Positions 32,740 to 41,603 of a DNA stretch of 64,000 nucleotides are shown here, piece by piece. The notes under the pieces are model-generated. The model was not told where the DNA came from and did no database searches. It saw only the letters and a list, made by a program, of their open reading frames with translations. Both the position numbers and the translations under genes were made by a program. Origin of the DNA: Bacillus sp. FJAT-27916 (GTDB lineage: Bacteria > Bacillota > Bacilli > Bacillales > Pradoshiaceae); assembly GCF_001183965.1 (NCBI RefSeq), contig NZ_LFZV01000001.1, positions 3,067,263 through 3,131,262 on the forward strand, given 5' to 3'. Each line of letters opens with the position of its first letter. Within the stretch, counting starts at the first letter, position 1.

Positions 32740-34587
32740 TCAATCCTCTATCTGGATATGATAATGCTTAAACCATAAGTCAACCTGAATCAAGTATGCA
32801 AGCAATTGCGGTCCATTCATCAATTGCCCGTACCAAGGAGTTTTGAAGGAGGCTCCGCCTGTATCAATGAGTTCCTTGAGCTGTTCTTTATCAAAGAATT
32901 CCAACAGCGGTGAATTCCCGTCCTCCAGAAGCTCCGTCAGCCAATCCTTTGCCAGCTTTGTATACAAAGGATGATGTGTTTTCGGATACGGACTTTTCTT
33001 GCGATAAAGCACCTCCTCCGGCAGCACCCCCTTGAGCGCCCTGCGCAGGATTCCTTTTTCACGGTTATCAGCCATCTTCATCTCCCATGGAATATTCCAT
33101 GCATATTCAACAAGACGATGGTCGGCAAACGGCACCCTTACCTCAAGGCTCGCCCCCATGCTCATCCGGTCTTTCCGGTCCAGAAGATTGGTCATGAACC
33201 ATGTCATATTCAAATAGAATAATTGTCTTCTTTTCTGCTCCAGCTCAGATTCCCCATCAAGAAGCGGCGTTTCTGCCAAGCTTTCCTTATATCTTGCTTT
33301 CATGTATTCTTCGAGATTGAGCTTGGTTTGCCAGTCGCTTCTAAGTAATGCCTGCCTTTCCTTGATCGACCTCATCCAAGGGAAAGCATCGTTAGATAGA
33401 CTTTCAGGGTTATGGAACCATGGATAACCGCCAAAAATCTCATCGGCGCATTCCCCTGACAGACCGACGACAAAATCCTTTTTAATATTTCGGCAGAACC
33501 ATAGCAAGGAGGAATCAATGTCTGCCATTCCCGGTAGATCCTTAACCATAACGGCTTCTGAGAGATTCGTAATTAAGTCCTCCTGGCTGATGACACAATA
33601 ATGATGATTGGTGCCAAATTCATTCTTCATTAACTCAATCCAATATCCATCTGAGTTAGGCTGGAAATCGTTTGCAACAAAATGGGTCGCATTATCCTCA
33701 TAATCAATGGAATACGTATGAAGCGGCGCCTTCCCTTCCGCATGGAATTGCTTAGCAGCAATCGCTGTAATTGCGCTGGAATCCAGGCCTCCAGATAAGA
33801 ACGTGCAAAGAGGTACATCTGAAACCAGCTGCCTCTTTACGGCATCTGTCACCAGATAGCGAACCTGTTCGACCGTTTCATCAAGGGTTCCCTCATGTGC
33901 CTCACTCTTCACATTCCAATACCGCCAAATCGACAATCCATCACGGCTGAAGATCATGGCATGAGCAGGTCTTAGTTCAGCAATATTCTTGAATACACCT
34001 GCACCAGGCGTACGAGAAGGACCGAGTGAAAAGACTTCTGCTAATCCTTCACGTGTAATGACCGGTTTTACATCCGGGTGGGCAAGCAGCGCCTTGATCT
34101 CAGAGCCAAATAGGAACTGGTCATTCTTTAAGGAATAGAAAAAAGGCTTAACACCAAGCCGGTCCCTAGCAGCAAAGAGCTGCTGCCTCTCTCCATCCCA
34201 AACGGCAAAGGCGAATATCCCATTGAAAAAATCCACGCATTTTTCTTTCCATTCCATATAGGCTGTTATCAAGACTTCTGTATCCGAATGACCCTTAAAT
34301 GAATATCCTTTTAATAAAAGTTCTTTTCTAATATCTTCGGTGTTATACAATTCTCCATTGTAGCAAAGGACATACTTGTGGCCGTTTTTTTCACGGGCCA
34401 TCGGCTGCTTTCCGCCTTCTGGATCAACGACGACCAGCCGCTTATGCCCAAGTCCAACATGCTTATCATCCCAGATATTCATGTCATCCGGTCCTCGCTT
34501 GGAGAGGGTATTCGTCATAGCCGTTAAAATCATTTTTTCCTGATTAATCGATCTGTCGTATTCTACCCATCCAGTAATACCACACAA
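32740..34587 (-). CDS. asnO: Asparagine synthetase, glutamine-hydrolysing
   Basis: The 615-residue enzyme converts aspartate to asparagine using glutamine and ATP. Cys2 (MCGITGW) is the amidotransferase nucleophile; KRGPDD and GLGHKRLVVVD belong to the same domain. The synthetase part has the PP-loop FLSGGLDSSAI. Length matches the AsnO type, and the adjacent yisN homologue supports that paralogue. The start is TTG at 34587 with AAAGGA upstream. AsnO is linked to sporulation in B. subtilis. Confidence 0.94.
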   Translation of the reverse strand: MCGITGWVEYDRSINQEKMILTAMTNTLSKRGPDDMNIWDDKHVGLGHKRLVVVDPEGGKQPMAREKNGHKYVLCYNGELYNTEDIRKELLLKGYSFKGHSDTEVLITAYMEWKEKCVDFFNGIFAFAVWDGERQQLFAARDRLGVKPFFYSLKNDQFLFGSEIKALLAHPDVKPVITREGLAEVFSLGPSRTPGAGVFKNIAELRPAHAMIFSRDGLSIWRYWNVKSEAHEGTLDETVEQVRYLVTDAVKRQLVSDVPLCTFLSGGLDSSAITAIAAKQFHAEGKAPLHTYSIDYEDNATHFVANDFQPNSDGYWIELMKNEFGTNHHYCVISQEDLITNLSEAVMVKDLPGMADIDSSLLWFCRNIKKDFVVGLSGECADEIFGGYPWFHNPESLSNDAFPWMRSIKERQALLRSDWQTKLNLEEYMKARYKESLAETPLLDGESELEQKRRQLFYLNMTWFMTNLLDRKDRMSMGASLEVRVPFADHRLVEYAWNIPWEMKMADNREKGILRRALKGVLPEEVLYRKKSPYPKTHHPLYTKLAKDWLTELLEDGNSPLLEFFDKEQLKELIDTGGASFKTPWYGQLMNGPQLLAYLIQVDLWFKHYHIQIED

Positions 34588-34800
34588 AATAACATCATCC
34601 TTTCAAAACAAGCCTGTGGCCCATTCCTGCTTACATGATATGCATTACTCAAATAGATGGTTAATTGTCCAGAGTTTCAAGAGTCGGGTTATAAAAGGCA
34701 CCATTTATGTCAATCAATAAGATAGGTGCCAATTAACACATTTCAACAGGGCTTAATCCTGGCTGGCTAATCCCTGTTTACTGCATTTGGAGGCGCGAAC

Positions 34801-35361
34801 ATGAACAATCAGCTGCGAACACAACTGTTAAGTGCCCAGAAAAGGGCGCACACAGAAGGCGTTTTTGAGAACATTAATGACCAATGGGTGTTTTTTGATG
34901 AAGAAACCGATGAAGCCTATCCTTTAGAGGAATACATGAACAATGAAATCTCCATCTTCCGAAACAACCGCTGGCGCAAAGGAATCCTTGTCGAGGACGG
35001 CAAGCTCTTATGCGGATCGGAATTAATCTTCATCATGGATGAAGACCGGGTCCGAATCAAAAAGAATCTGCTTTATTCACTTGAACGATTACTAGATGAG
35101 CTTTACGATGATGCCTTCTATCAATTCGTCACAGCCTTAAATGGAATGAACTTCTCCATCTATGACTGTATTTACGGCTATAACCAGCTATCCTTCATGA
35201 CATCCGACCATCTCTCTGGAACCAATTTTTATATATTTGATAATGGAGAATATATATGCTCTGTCCATCATCATTTCAACCAGAAAGAGAAGGATCACAA
35301 TCGTTTTGAGTTCACCTTGAATACAGGAAAGAAAGTCCTTATTGAAAAATTATTATCGTAA
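34801..35361 (+). CDS. yisN: DUF2777 family protein (YisN)
   Basis: The 186-residue soluble protein is acidic and rich in aromatic residues, with VFENINDQWVFFDEETDEAYPLEEY and YGYNQLSFMTSDHLSGTNFYIFDNGEYI. It fits the YisN/DUF2777 family found next to asnO. No catalytic motif is recognised and the function is unknown. The ATG has TTTGGAGGCGCG upstream. It is divergent from asnO, the same relative orientation as yisN/asnO in B. subtilis. Confidence 0.82.
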   Translation: MNNQLRTQLLSAQKRAHTEGVFENINDQWVFFDEETDEAYPLEEYMNNEISIFRNNRWRKGILVEDGKLLCGSELIFIMDEDRVRIKKNLLYSLERLLDELYDDAFYQFVTALNGMNFSIYDCIYGYNQLSFMTSDHLSGTNFYIFDNGEYICSVHHHFNQKEKDHNRFEFTLNTGKKVLIEKLLS

Positions 35362-35401
35362 AACAGAAGAAAAAGGGCAGCTCCATAAGCTGCTCGATTA
35401 G

Positions 35402-35449
35402 AAAAACAGGTGATGAATGATTTCTTATCATTTCGTACCTGTTTTTCTT
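35402..35449 (+). terminator. Terminator of yisN
   Basis: AAAAACAGGT (35402-35411) pairs with ACCTGTTTTT (35437-35446). A smaller hairpin, AGCAGCT/AGCTGCT-like, lies just before it at about 35378-35396. Confidence 0.7.
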
Positions 35450-35507
35450 GCTTTACCTGCAAATTTGGATTTTCTGGATTTGTCTATACTTTGTCCTATG
35501 CTTTGTT

Positions 35508-36244
35508 CTCTTTGCATGGGGAAAGGGTGGGGGTTCTATGGGCTTTGAGTGGGTATCGTCTGGCTTTCCCCACACTTTGGCCACCCTTCACCCCCTTTGC
35601 ATGGGATTAGGGTGGCCTTTCTATGGGTTTTGAGTGGGCATCGTCTGGCTTTCCCCACACTTTGCCCACCCTTCACCCCCTTTGCATGGGGAAAGGGTGG
35701 GGGTTCTATGGGCTTTGAGTGGGTATCGTCTGGCTTTCACCACACTTTGCCCACCCTTCACCCCCTTTGCATGGGAATAGGGTGGACTTTCTTTGGGCTT
35801 TGGGTGGGTATCGTCTGGCTTTCCCCACACTTTGGCCACCCTTCACCCCCTTTGCATGGGATTAGGGTGGCCTTTCTAGGGGCTTTGGGTGGGCATCGTC
35901 TGGCTTTCCCCACACTTTGCCCACCCTTCACCCCCTTTGCATGGGGAAAGGGTGGGGGTTCTATGGGCTTTGGGTGGGTATCGTCAGGCTTTCCCCACCC
36001 TTTGGCCACCCTTTGCCCCCCTTGCATGGGATTAGGGTGGGCTTTCTAGGGGCTTTGGGTGGGCATCGTCTGGCTTTCCCCACACTTTGCCCACCCTTCA
36101 CCCCCTTTGCATGGGGAAAGGGTGGCCTTTCTAGGGGCTTTGGGTGGGCATCGTCTGGCTTTCACCACACTTTGGCCACCCTTCACCCCCCTTGCATGGG
36201 ATTAGGGTGGCCTTTCTATGGGCTTTGGGTGGGCTTTCTATGGG
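35508..36244. repeat. 85-bp tandem repeat array, about nine copies
   Basis: The GGG after TTTGCAT recurs at 35518, 35603, 35688, 35773, 35858, 35943, 36028, 36113 and 36198, exactly 85 bp apart. Copies fall in two main types: type A with GGGGAAAGGGTGGGGG and type B with GGGATTAGGGTGG, in the order A-B-A-variant-B-A-B-hybrid-B. Within each unit CCACCCTT and AAGGGTGG-like arms can fold into a hairpin. Because 85 is not a multiple of three, the frames of 123-166 codons across it change with every copy and are not genes. It lies between yisN and yisL. Confidence 0.95.
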
Positions 36245-36403
36245 CCAAGAGTGGCGGACATTCTCCTGTTCTAGTTGTAACCGCTTGACTGGTTTTATCA
36301 GCTAATCAAAAACCACAAAAAAAATAGACCCACAAGCCTGCTTCACAGTGCTTCTGCGTCAATCTTTTTAAGCTGTTCTTCGTCAGGTCATCTTCTTACT
36401 GCA
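36245..36403. other. Gene-free stretch after the tandem repeat
   Basis: No convincing frame or RNA is seen here. The last repeat unit decays into unique sequence at about 36250 and an A-rich tract lies at 36315-36327. Confidence 0.5.
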
Positions 36404-36452
36404 TAAAAAAGAGCTGAAGACGTCACCTGAGAAGTCAGGTTCTTGTCTTCAG
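36404..36452 (-). terminator. Terminator of yisL
   Basis: On the minus strand CTGAAGAC (36445-36452) pairs with GTCTTCAG (36414-36421), an inner ACCTGA/TCAGGT stem lies between, and a T run (36405-36410) follows. Confidence 0.8.
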
Positions 36453-36488
36453 ACTTATCCTCTCCTTGTAAAGGAGATTTCGTTCATA

Positions 36489-36842
36489 TTAACCGAATAG
36501 CTGAATGCCTAATGGCAATCTGAATCCGAGAAGCAGCGCTAGCACAAATGCAATCCAGAATTGAATCAAGAATGATTTGTATGGTTTTCCTTTAGAACGT
36601 TTGACCGATGTCATTTCCATCGATACGATTACCCAAAGACCGATGATGGCCTTCCCGATATATTCCCCATTAATATTGGAAATGCTAAAGAGAAGCATCG
36701 CGCCTGTGACGATAATCAATATGTATAGCACCCGATTGATCATCATCGTGATTTTCAATGATTTTCCCGTCATCTTAAAGGATACAAAGAATAAGATGAT
36801 GGCCAAAAGCCACATAGAAATATGTTCTACTGTTCCGCCCAC
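36489..36842 (-). CDS. yisL: YisL family membrane protein (DUF1516)
   Basis: The 117-residue protein has four hydrophobic segments, with INRVLYILIIVTGAMLLF and GEYIGKAIIGLWVIVSMEM, and ends LGFRLPLGIQLF, which matches the YisL pattern (LLGLHLPIGFQLF). Function is unknown. The start is GTG at 36842, with AGGTGGGG about eight bases upstream. It is the last gene of a minus-strand run from the DUF418 gene through yisK. Confidence 0.85.
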   Translation of the reverse strand: MGGTVEHISMWLLAIILFFVSFKMTGKSLKITMMINRVLYILIIVTGAMLLFSISNINGEYIGKAIIGLWVIVSMEMTSVKRSKGKPYKSFLIQFWIAFVLALLLGFRLPLGIQLFG

Positions 36843-36916
36843 TAGATTTCCCCACCTTTCCTACTGACATCAATACCATCGTAGCATAATCTTTTTTCGA
36901 GTTCGAAGAATATGTC

Positions 36917-37780
36917 TTATGATTGGACTTTATTCACCAAGGTTCCAATTGATTCGACACAAATCTCAATCACATCGCCATCCTTCAAGTAACGAGGGGG
37001 CTTAAATCCTTTGCCGACACCGGCCGGGGTTCCTGTCGCAATAATGTCTCCAGGCTCCAGGGTCATTCCTTTAGAGAGAGTAGCGATAATCTCATCAATA
37101 GGGAAGAGGAATAAGGATGTTCGCGCATGCTGCCTTACCTCTCCATTCACCTTTGTTTCAATCTCAAGGTCTCGTGCATCTCCTGCTTCATCCTTTGTGA
37201 CAATCCATGGTCCGATTGGGCAGGTGCCGTCGAGGCTTTTCCCCAGGAAGAATTGCTGATGTCTTGCTTGAAGATCCCTTGCCGTTATATCGTTCAAGAT
37301 GGTGTAACCGAAAATATAGTCCTCTGCCTCATCTCGCGAGATAGCCTTGCCTTTCTTTCCGATAACTACGGCAAGCTCCCCCTCATAATCCAGCTCATTT
37401 GTTACACCTTCATGCAGCGGTATCGGCTGCCCATGGCCAATGATGGTTGTTGGCGCTTTTGTGAACACAATCATATTCTCTGGCGGTGTTCCGTCAAACT
37501 CTCTTGCATGGGCAGCATAGTTCTTCCCAATGCAGAATATATTCTTGTTCGGCTTAATCGGGGAGGTATATTGAAGAGATTCTACGGCCAATCCCTCCAT
37601 GCCTGTCAAATCAAGCTTAGCTAGGTCAGACAGCCACTCAGACGAATGCTCAATGAGCGTATTCAAATCCGTCGGAATTCCCTCCATCTGTTCCCGAACA
37701 GACTCCAGTGGATAAAATAATTCACCTTCTATTACCCCAGCTTTCTCTTTTCCCTCTATTACAACCGTTGCCAATTTCAT
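36917..37780 (-). CDS. yisK: Fumarylacetoacetate hydrolase family protein (YisK)
   Basis: The 287-residue protein has an N-terminal small domain and a FAH fold with IFCIGKNYAAHAREF, ELDYEGELAVVIGKKGKAI, YTILNDITARDLQARHQQFFLGKSLDGTCPIGPWIV and GDIIATGTPAGVGKGFKPP. The acidic residues of LDYEGELAVV bind the catalytic metal. B. subtilis YisK is reported to decarboxylate oxaloacetate and to affect cell shape. The ATG has AAGGAAGGG upstream. Confidence 0.92.
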   Translation of the reverse strand: MKLATVVIEGKEKAGVIEGELFYPLESVREQMEGIPTDLNTLIEHSSEWLSDLAKLDLTGMEGLAVESLQYTSPIKPNKNIFCIGKNYAAHAREFDGTPPENMIVFTKAPTTIIGHGQPIPLHEGVTNELDYEGELAVVIGKKGKAISRDEAEDYIFGYTILNDITARDLQARHQQFFLGKSLDGTCPIGPWIVTKDEAGDARDLEIETKVNGEVRQHARTSLFLFPIDEIIATLSKGMTLEPGDIIATGTPAGVGKGFKPPRYLKDGDVIEICVESIGTLVNKVQS

Positions 37781-37801
37781 TCTACAATCCCTTCCTTTCT
37801 T

Positions 37802-38302
37802 TTATAAACCTGCAAGCCAGGCTTTTAGTTCTTTTCGGCTTCTAAAATGATACACACGCTTCTCTTCCATCTTCTTCAGCTTTTCACGCAGCAAAGGAGC
37901 TTTCTCCTTTTCAAAGTTCCAGACCCATTTAACAAATTCCCAGTCCAGCTTCTCCTTACATCCTTCTGTCATATCAGGGCGTGAACGTTTTCGATACACT
38001 ATTCGGCGTTTAACAATTCCATAGATGTTCATCCACCTTGAATAGTCGAGAAAAATAATCGTATCCGCTTCCTTCAGCCGGATATCCATGGTACCTGAAT
38101 AATTGCCGTCGATGATCCAAGCCCGCTCACGAGCAAGCTCGGCAACTTTCCTCCCCCATTCTTTCTTAGGCATTGGCTCCCAGCCTGGTTTCCAAAAGAC
38201 CGTATCTAAATGATGAACGGGCAGGCCCGTGCGCTGCCCAAGCTCCCTGGCAAGCACAGACTTTCCTGCTCCCCCGCTTCCAATAATCATAACTCTTTCC
38301 AT
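37802..38302 (-). CDS. P-loop kinase-like protein (FlaR/adenylate-kinase-like)
   Basis: The 166-residue protein starts RVMIIGSGGAGKSVLARELGQRTGLPVHHLDTVFWKPGW. This holds a Walker A (GSGGAGKS) and the motif of the small family annotated as DNA-topology modulation protein FlaR or AAA_17. WIIDGNYSGTMDIRLKEADTIIFLD provides the Walker B region. It is probably a small-molecule kinase; the old FlaR name has little direct support. Its start lies 16 bp inside the end of the DUF418 gene. Confidence 0.85.
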   Translation of the reverse strand: MERVMIIGSGGAGKSVLARELGQRTGLPVHHLDTVFWKPGWEPMPKKEWGRKVAELARERAWIIDGNYSGTMDIRLKEADTIIFLDYSRWMNIYGIVKRRIVYRKRSRPDMTEGCKEKLDWEFVKWVWNFEKEKAPLLREKLKKMEEKRVYHFRSRKELKAWLAGL

Positions 38303-39495
38303 CGCTCGCCCTGTTCCTTCTCTTTAGTAGTAAGCCTGAATGACTGTTTCTTTCCATATGTCGCCACACGCCATACATATTCAACAGGACCCATTTTGTA
38401 TGATTTAAGCCAATAGGCAGAGAAAACCGCTTGAACTGCGACAAAAAGGATAGCAAGAATCGTCCCTATGAGCATGCCAATCTGGTTGTAAAGACCGAGG
38501 CCATACGAATAAAAAATGAATGTCCAAAAAATGGATTGAGTCAGATAATTGGTCATTGACATCCGGCCAAGCGGAATGAAAGGCATGGTCAGTTTTCTAA
38601 AGGAAGAAAAACGTTCATACGTAAGAGTGATGCCTGTCATGTAAGCTAAGGCCAATAAGGGACCGCCAAAGCTGTCCTGCATAAATAAGCTTCCTACCGT
38701 AAATCCATCGTAATACGGGTATATTTTCAAGCCTATGCCAACAACGGCGGAAAGCCCAAACATCCAGCGCAGCTTCCTCCGATGGCTGCTGATGTCCTTT
38801 AGCCAGCCAAGCTTTGCAAAGGACATGCCGGCAAGGATGCAAGGAAAAATGGACAGAAAGAGGAAGATAACATTTAGCGACCCATTCACCGCCATCCATT
38901 CCTCAAAACGAAAGGAAAAGATATCCGAAACACTGCCGCTCCCATAAACCTGTACAGCTTCCCGTGCCTTTGCCCAGTCTGTCTCCACCGCCATCTCATC
39001 TGGAAACATAACACTACTGAGGATTGTCAATGAGCCGAGCAATCCATATGGAATCGTATACAGCAAAACGGCCATCTTTAGCAGCGCTTTACCTGAAAGT
39101 TTATAAACCAGCAGGATGAACCAGCCGCACATGGCATACGAGATCAAGATATCTCCATGCCAAATGACAAAGGCATGAATAATACCTACAAGAAGGAGAA
39201 AAGCCATTCTTCTGGAGAAAAGAAGTGGAAAGGAAATTCCCTTCTTGATTGTCCTTTCCATTAAAAGGATGGCTCCGAACCCAAATAAAAACGCGAACAT
39301 TGGATAAAAGCTCCCTTGAGCCAAAACATCTACCAACGCATATGTAATGTAATCCGCTCCGCTCCAATAATCAGCTTGCAAATAGAGAAATGGAGCATGA
39401 AAATCAATCATGTTGACCAACAGGATACCAAGAATGGCTACTCCCCTTAACAGGTCAATTACCGTCAATCGTTCCCTTCTCGAAACAGAATGCAT
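38287..39495 (-). CDS. DUF418 membrane protein (YeiB-like)
   Basis: The 402-residue protein has about ten membrane helices. It opens RLTVIDLLRGVAILGILLVNMIDF, typical of the YeiB/heparan-acetyltransferase-like superfamily. PLGRMSMTNYLTQSIFWTFIFYSYGLGLY and AVFSAYWLKSYKMGPVEYVWRVATY near the end mark the DUF418 domain. It may be an acyl transferase or transporter; the substrate is unknown. The ATG has AAGGGGG upstream and the gene heads a minus-strand run. Confidence 0.87.
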   Translation of the reverse strand: MHSVSRRERLTVIDLLRGVAILGILLVNMIDFHAPFLYLQADYWSGADYITYALVDVLAQGSFYPMFAFLFGFGAILLMERTIKKGISFPLLFSRRMAFLLLVGIIHAFVIWHGDILISYAMCGWFILLVYKLSGKALLKMAVLLYTIPYGLLGSLTILSSVMFPDEMAVETDWAKAREAVQVYGSGSVSDIFSFRFEEWMAVNGSLNVIFLFLSIFPCILAGMSFAKLGWLKDISSHRRKLRWMFGLSAVVGIGLKIYPYYDGFTVGSLFMQDSFGGPLLALAYMTGITLTYERFSSFRKLTMPFIPLGRMSMTNYLTQSIFWTFIFYSYGLGLYNQIGMLIGTILAILFVAVQAVFSAYWLKSYKMGPVEYVWRVATYGKKQSFRLTTKEKEQGERWKEL

Positions 39496-39650
39496 ATATC
39501 CCCCTTATCAATAGTCAGAATAGACAAACTACTATTCTCATTTTAGCAGGTTCTTCCTTGTTCTGTTATTAAAAGACCTTTTATAAGATAACTGTATAAA
39601 TCGTTACTCTTCTCTTATATGAAAGGGCTGCGGTTTTTCTTGATTGTCTC

Positions 39651-39677
39651 ACGTATTCGCCCAGTCGGCATATACTG
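39651..39677 (+). promoter_or_regulatory. Possible sigma-K promoter of gerP
   Basis: AC (39651-39652), 16 bp, then CATATACTG (39669-39677) fits the sigma-K pattern AC-N16/17-CATANNNTA with one mismatch. gerP operons are known to be transcribed late in the mother cell by sigma-K. Confidence 0.45.
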
Positions 39678-39722
39678 ATTGGAGGGATTGATCTGATTAA
39701 GTCATTCTAAGAAGGTGAGAAT

Positions 39723-39944
39723 ATGCCAGGTATAGTCGGAGTCGTGCAAATCCTCCAAATCGGAAGCAGCGGGGTCTTCAATATTGGAGATATTTACAAA
39801 GTGACCCCGTATTCCAACGCAAAAACCTTCTCAGGGGCCGGTTCCTTCAACACCGGGGATTACGTGGCGGTCAACAATCCATACAGTGCCACGAATACGT
39901 ATGACGCCGATGCTATTGACGAACCAATTGCATTTACTTTATAG
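39723..39944 (+). CDS. gerPA: Spore germination protein GerPA
   Basis: The 73-residue protein begins PGIVGVVQILQIGSSGVFNIGDIYKVTP, the GerPA/GerPF domain pattern, and ends DADAIDEPIAF. It is one of six GerP proteins located in the inner coat, needed for nutrient germinants to pass the coat layers. AAGGTGAG precedes the ATG. It is first in the operon and homologous to the last gene (gerPF). Confidence 0.92.
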   Translation: MPGIVGVVQILQIGSSGVFNIGDIYKVTPYSNAKTFSGAGSFNTGDYVAVNNPYSATNTYDADAIDEPIAFTL

Positions 39945-39955
39945 GGGTGGAAGAG

Positions 39956-40168
39956 ATGAATTTTTTTATTAAACAGAGCATTAATATAAACATGATTAGG
40001 ATTAATGCCATTGCCAACTCGTCTGTCTTTCAAATCGGAAGCACAGGAATCATTAAAGCACAATCCTATTTATCGAATAGCGGCGAATTTACAGCACCGG
40101 CACCTGAACCAAAACATCCATTATTTCAAACTGCGCAGGAGACATCACAAGTGAAGATTATGGATTAA
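39956..40168 (+). CDS. gerPB: Spore germination protein GerPB
   Basis: The 70-residue protein contains FFIKQSININMIRINAIANSSVFQIGSTGIIKAQSYLSN, as in GerPB. ATG 39956 has GGGGTGG just upstream; an in-frame GTG nine bases earlier overlaps that site. It lies 11 bp after gerPA. Confidence 0.9.
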   Translation: MNFFIKQSININMIRINAIANSSVFQIGSTGIIKAQSYLSNSGEFTAPAPEPKHPLFQTAQETSQVKIMD

Positions 40169-40187
40169 AAAAGGGGTGAATTCAGTT

Positions 40188-40802
40188 TTGCAGTATAACC
40201 TGACCCAGCTTCTCTTTCAGTTGCAGCAAACCATCCAAAGCCAAAAGGAATCCATATGCCAGCTTGAGAATAATCTGGCTCAATTACAGGGCGATCTTCT
40301 CGAATTGAAACAGCAAAACCCTGTACGCATCGATAAGATTGAATATAATTTCGATCAATTGAAAATTGAACGGCTTGAGGGCACATTGAATATTGGCTTA
40401 TCTCCACAAGATTTAAACGACATAGATGAATTTGCCGTCAATGGCCAGGCTCCTTTTGCTCCCTTCCTATTCCCAGGTCGAGAAGAATTTGTTCATCAGT
40501 TATCAGATGAAATTATTCAAGGGTTCCATAAGGATAAGGATGAAATCTTTTCGGAGGCTGAGCGACATTGCAGCAGGAAAGCAGACGGGGATATGCGGTC
40601 ATTCATCACAGATGATCTAGCACGGCAGGTGCCGCAGCGCATCAATCACTATCTTGACCAAACACCAGCTTATAACAGGCATGAACAAAAGCTGCCGCAG
40701 GTGCGCGAGCAAATACTCGAAGTCATTCACACCGATATCCAAAATGCCATTAACCGCTTTTTGCAGGTTTATCCTGAATCCATGAAGGAGGATTCCAAAT
40801 GA
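40188..40802 (+). CDS. gerPC: Spore germination protein GerPC
   Basis: The protein is 204 residues long from a TTG at 40188, close to the family length. An N-terminal coiled coil (LTQLLFQLQQTIQSQKESICQLENNLAQLQ) precedes RIDKIEYNFDQLKIERLEGTLNIGLSP, the GerPC hallmark. AAGGGGTG ends nine bases before the TTG, whereas an in-frame GTG at 40176 would overlap it. The stop overlaps gerPD by 4 bp (ATGA). Confidence 0.92.
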   Translation: MQYNLTQLLFQLQQTIQSQKESICQLENNLAQLQGDLLELKQQNPVRIDKIEYNFDQLKIERLEGTLNIGLSPQDLNDIDEFAVNGQAPFAPFLFPGREEFVHQLSDEIIQGFHKDKDEIFSEAERHCSRKADGDMRSFITDDLARQVPQRINHYLDQTPAYNRHEQKLPQVREQILEVIHTDIQNAINRFLQVYPESMKEDSK

Positions 40803-40975
40803 ATTTCCAAGTCATTAATGAACAATTATGCGTAGGAAATATTCACCTCATTTCCATCTCCAGTTCTTCAGCTTTAAAAGTAGGGGATACAGAGGTCATG
40901 CAGTTATTCACTGCCTCTGATATTCCTCCGCAAGCACTAGAGTTTGGTCCTTTACAGCCAATCGTAACGAGATAA
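40799..40975 (+). CDS. gerPD: Spore germination protein GerPD
   Basis: A 58-codon gene starts at an ATG overlapping the gerPC stop, with AAGGAGG ten bases upstream. The product begins MNFQVINEQLCVGNIHLIS and ends FGPLQPIVTR. Length, position and the VGNIHLISISSSS pattern match GerPD. Confidence 0.9.
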   Translation: MNFQVINEQLCVGNIHLISISSSSALKVGDTEVMQLFTASDIPPQALEFGPLQPIVTR

Positions 40976-40983
40976 GGCAGATT

Positions 40984-41376
40984 ATGTGGGAGAGAACATC
41001 CATCGTTAACAATATCCATGTATCCATTCTTTCACGGGGAGCCATTTTTGAGGTTGGAGAGATTCAATATTTCCGCACCAGCGATAATGTCTTGGCCTAT
41101 CAAAGAGAGCAGGAACTTTTTTTTGGTCAGGAAGGAAATTTTGGGGATTATAAAGTGTTCTATGCTGAACCAGATTTTGAGCCCGTCTATGAACCTATCC
41201 AAATGAGCTTTTTGAATCCGAATCCGTACATCTATGTAGGCGGTATCCAATCTCAGGCCGTTTCCAGTTCATCTATTCTTCAGATTGGCAACGGCCGATA
41301 TATGCGCCATGAAACAAGAGTCATGAATATAAGGCAATTATTGAGTAACAGGCAGACCAAGGAAGGAGGGGATTAA
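40984..41376 (+). CDS. gerPE: Spore germination protein GerPE
   Basis: The 130-residue protein contains RTSIVNNIHVSILSRGAIFEVGEI, NPNPYIYVGGIQSQAVSSSSILQIGN and RHETRVMNIRQL, as in GerPE. The ribosome site ahead of ATG 40984 is weak (AAGGCAG), consistent with coupling to gerPD 9 bp upstream. Confidence 0.9.
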   Translation: MWERTSIVNNIHVSILSRGAIFEVGEIQYFRTSDNVLAYQREQELFFGQEGNFGDYKVFYAEPDFEPVYEPIQMSFLNPNPYIYVGGIQSQAVSSSSILQIGNGRYMRHETRVMNIRQLLSNRQTKEGGD

Positions 41377-41378
41377 TA

Positions 41379-41597
41379 TTGCCGGCTCTAGTTGGTTCGG
41401 TACAAATCTTAAATGCGGGCAGCGGTGTCATTCAATTCGGTGATTCCTTGGTTATCTCGCCTAAGTTCGCTAATAAAAGTGTCAATGGATCAGGTTCAGG
41501 TATCACGGGAGGTCTCATCTTTGATACGAATGGCTTGAGTGCAAACTCTGTCATTGACATCAACGGAATAGACCAGCCGATTACGGGGAATTACTAA
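41379..41597 (+). CDS. gerPF: Spore germination protein GerPF
   Basis: The 72-residue protein PALVGSVQILNAGSGVIQFGDSLVISPK is of the GerPA/GerPF type and ends ANSVIDINGIDQPITGNY. The start is TTG at 41379, seven bases after GGAGGGG and 2 bp after the gerPE stop. A strong terminator ends the operon. Confidence 0.92.
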   Translation: MPALVGSVQILNAGSGVIQFGDSLVISPKFANKSVNGSGSGITGGLIFDTNGLSANSVIDINGIDQPITGNY

Positions 41598-41603
41598 ACC
41601 TAA

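Noticed and set aside
34588-34800. Possible riboswitch or T-box ahead of asnO/yisN
   Set aside because: A GGCACC/GGTGCC inverted repeat (34697-34730) is present, but there is no T-box motif and no terminator/antiterminator pair.
35508-36244. Possible CRISPR array
   Set aside because: The whole 85-bp unit repeats with only scattered substitutions. There are no unique spacers and no cas genes in the window.
35549-36288. Frames of 123-166 codons on plus and 72-89 codons on minus across the tandem array
   Set aside because: They arise from the 85-bp repeat, whose period shifts the frame with every copy. The predicted products are low-complexity and lack start signals.
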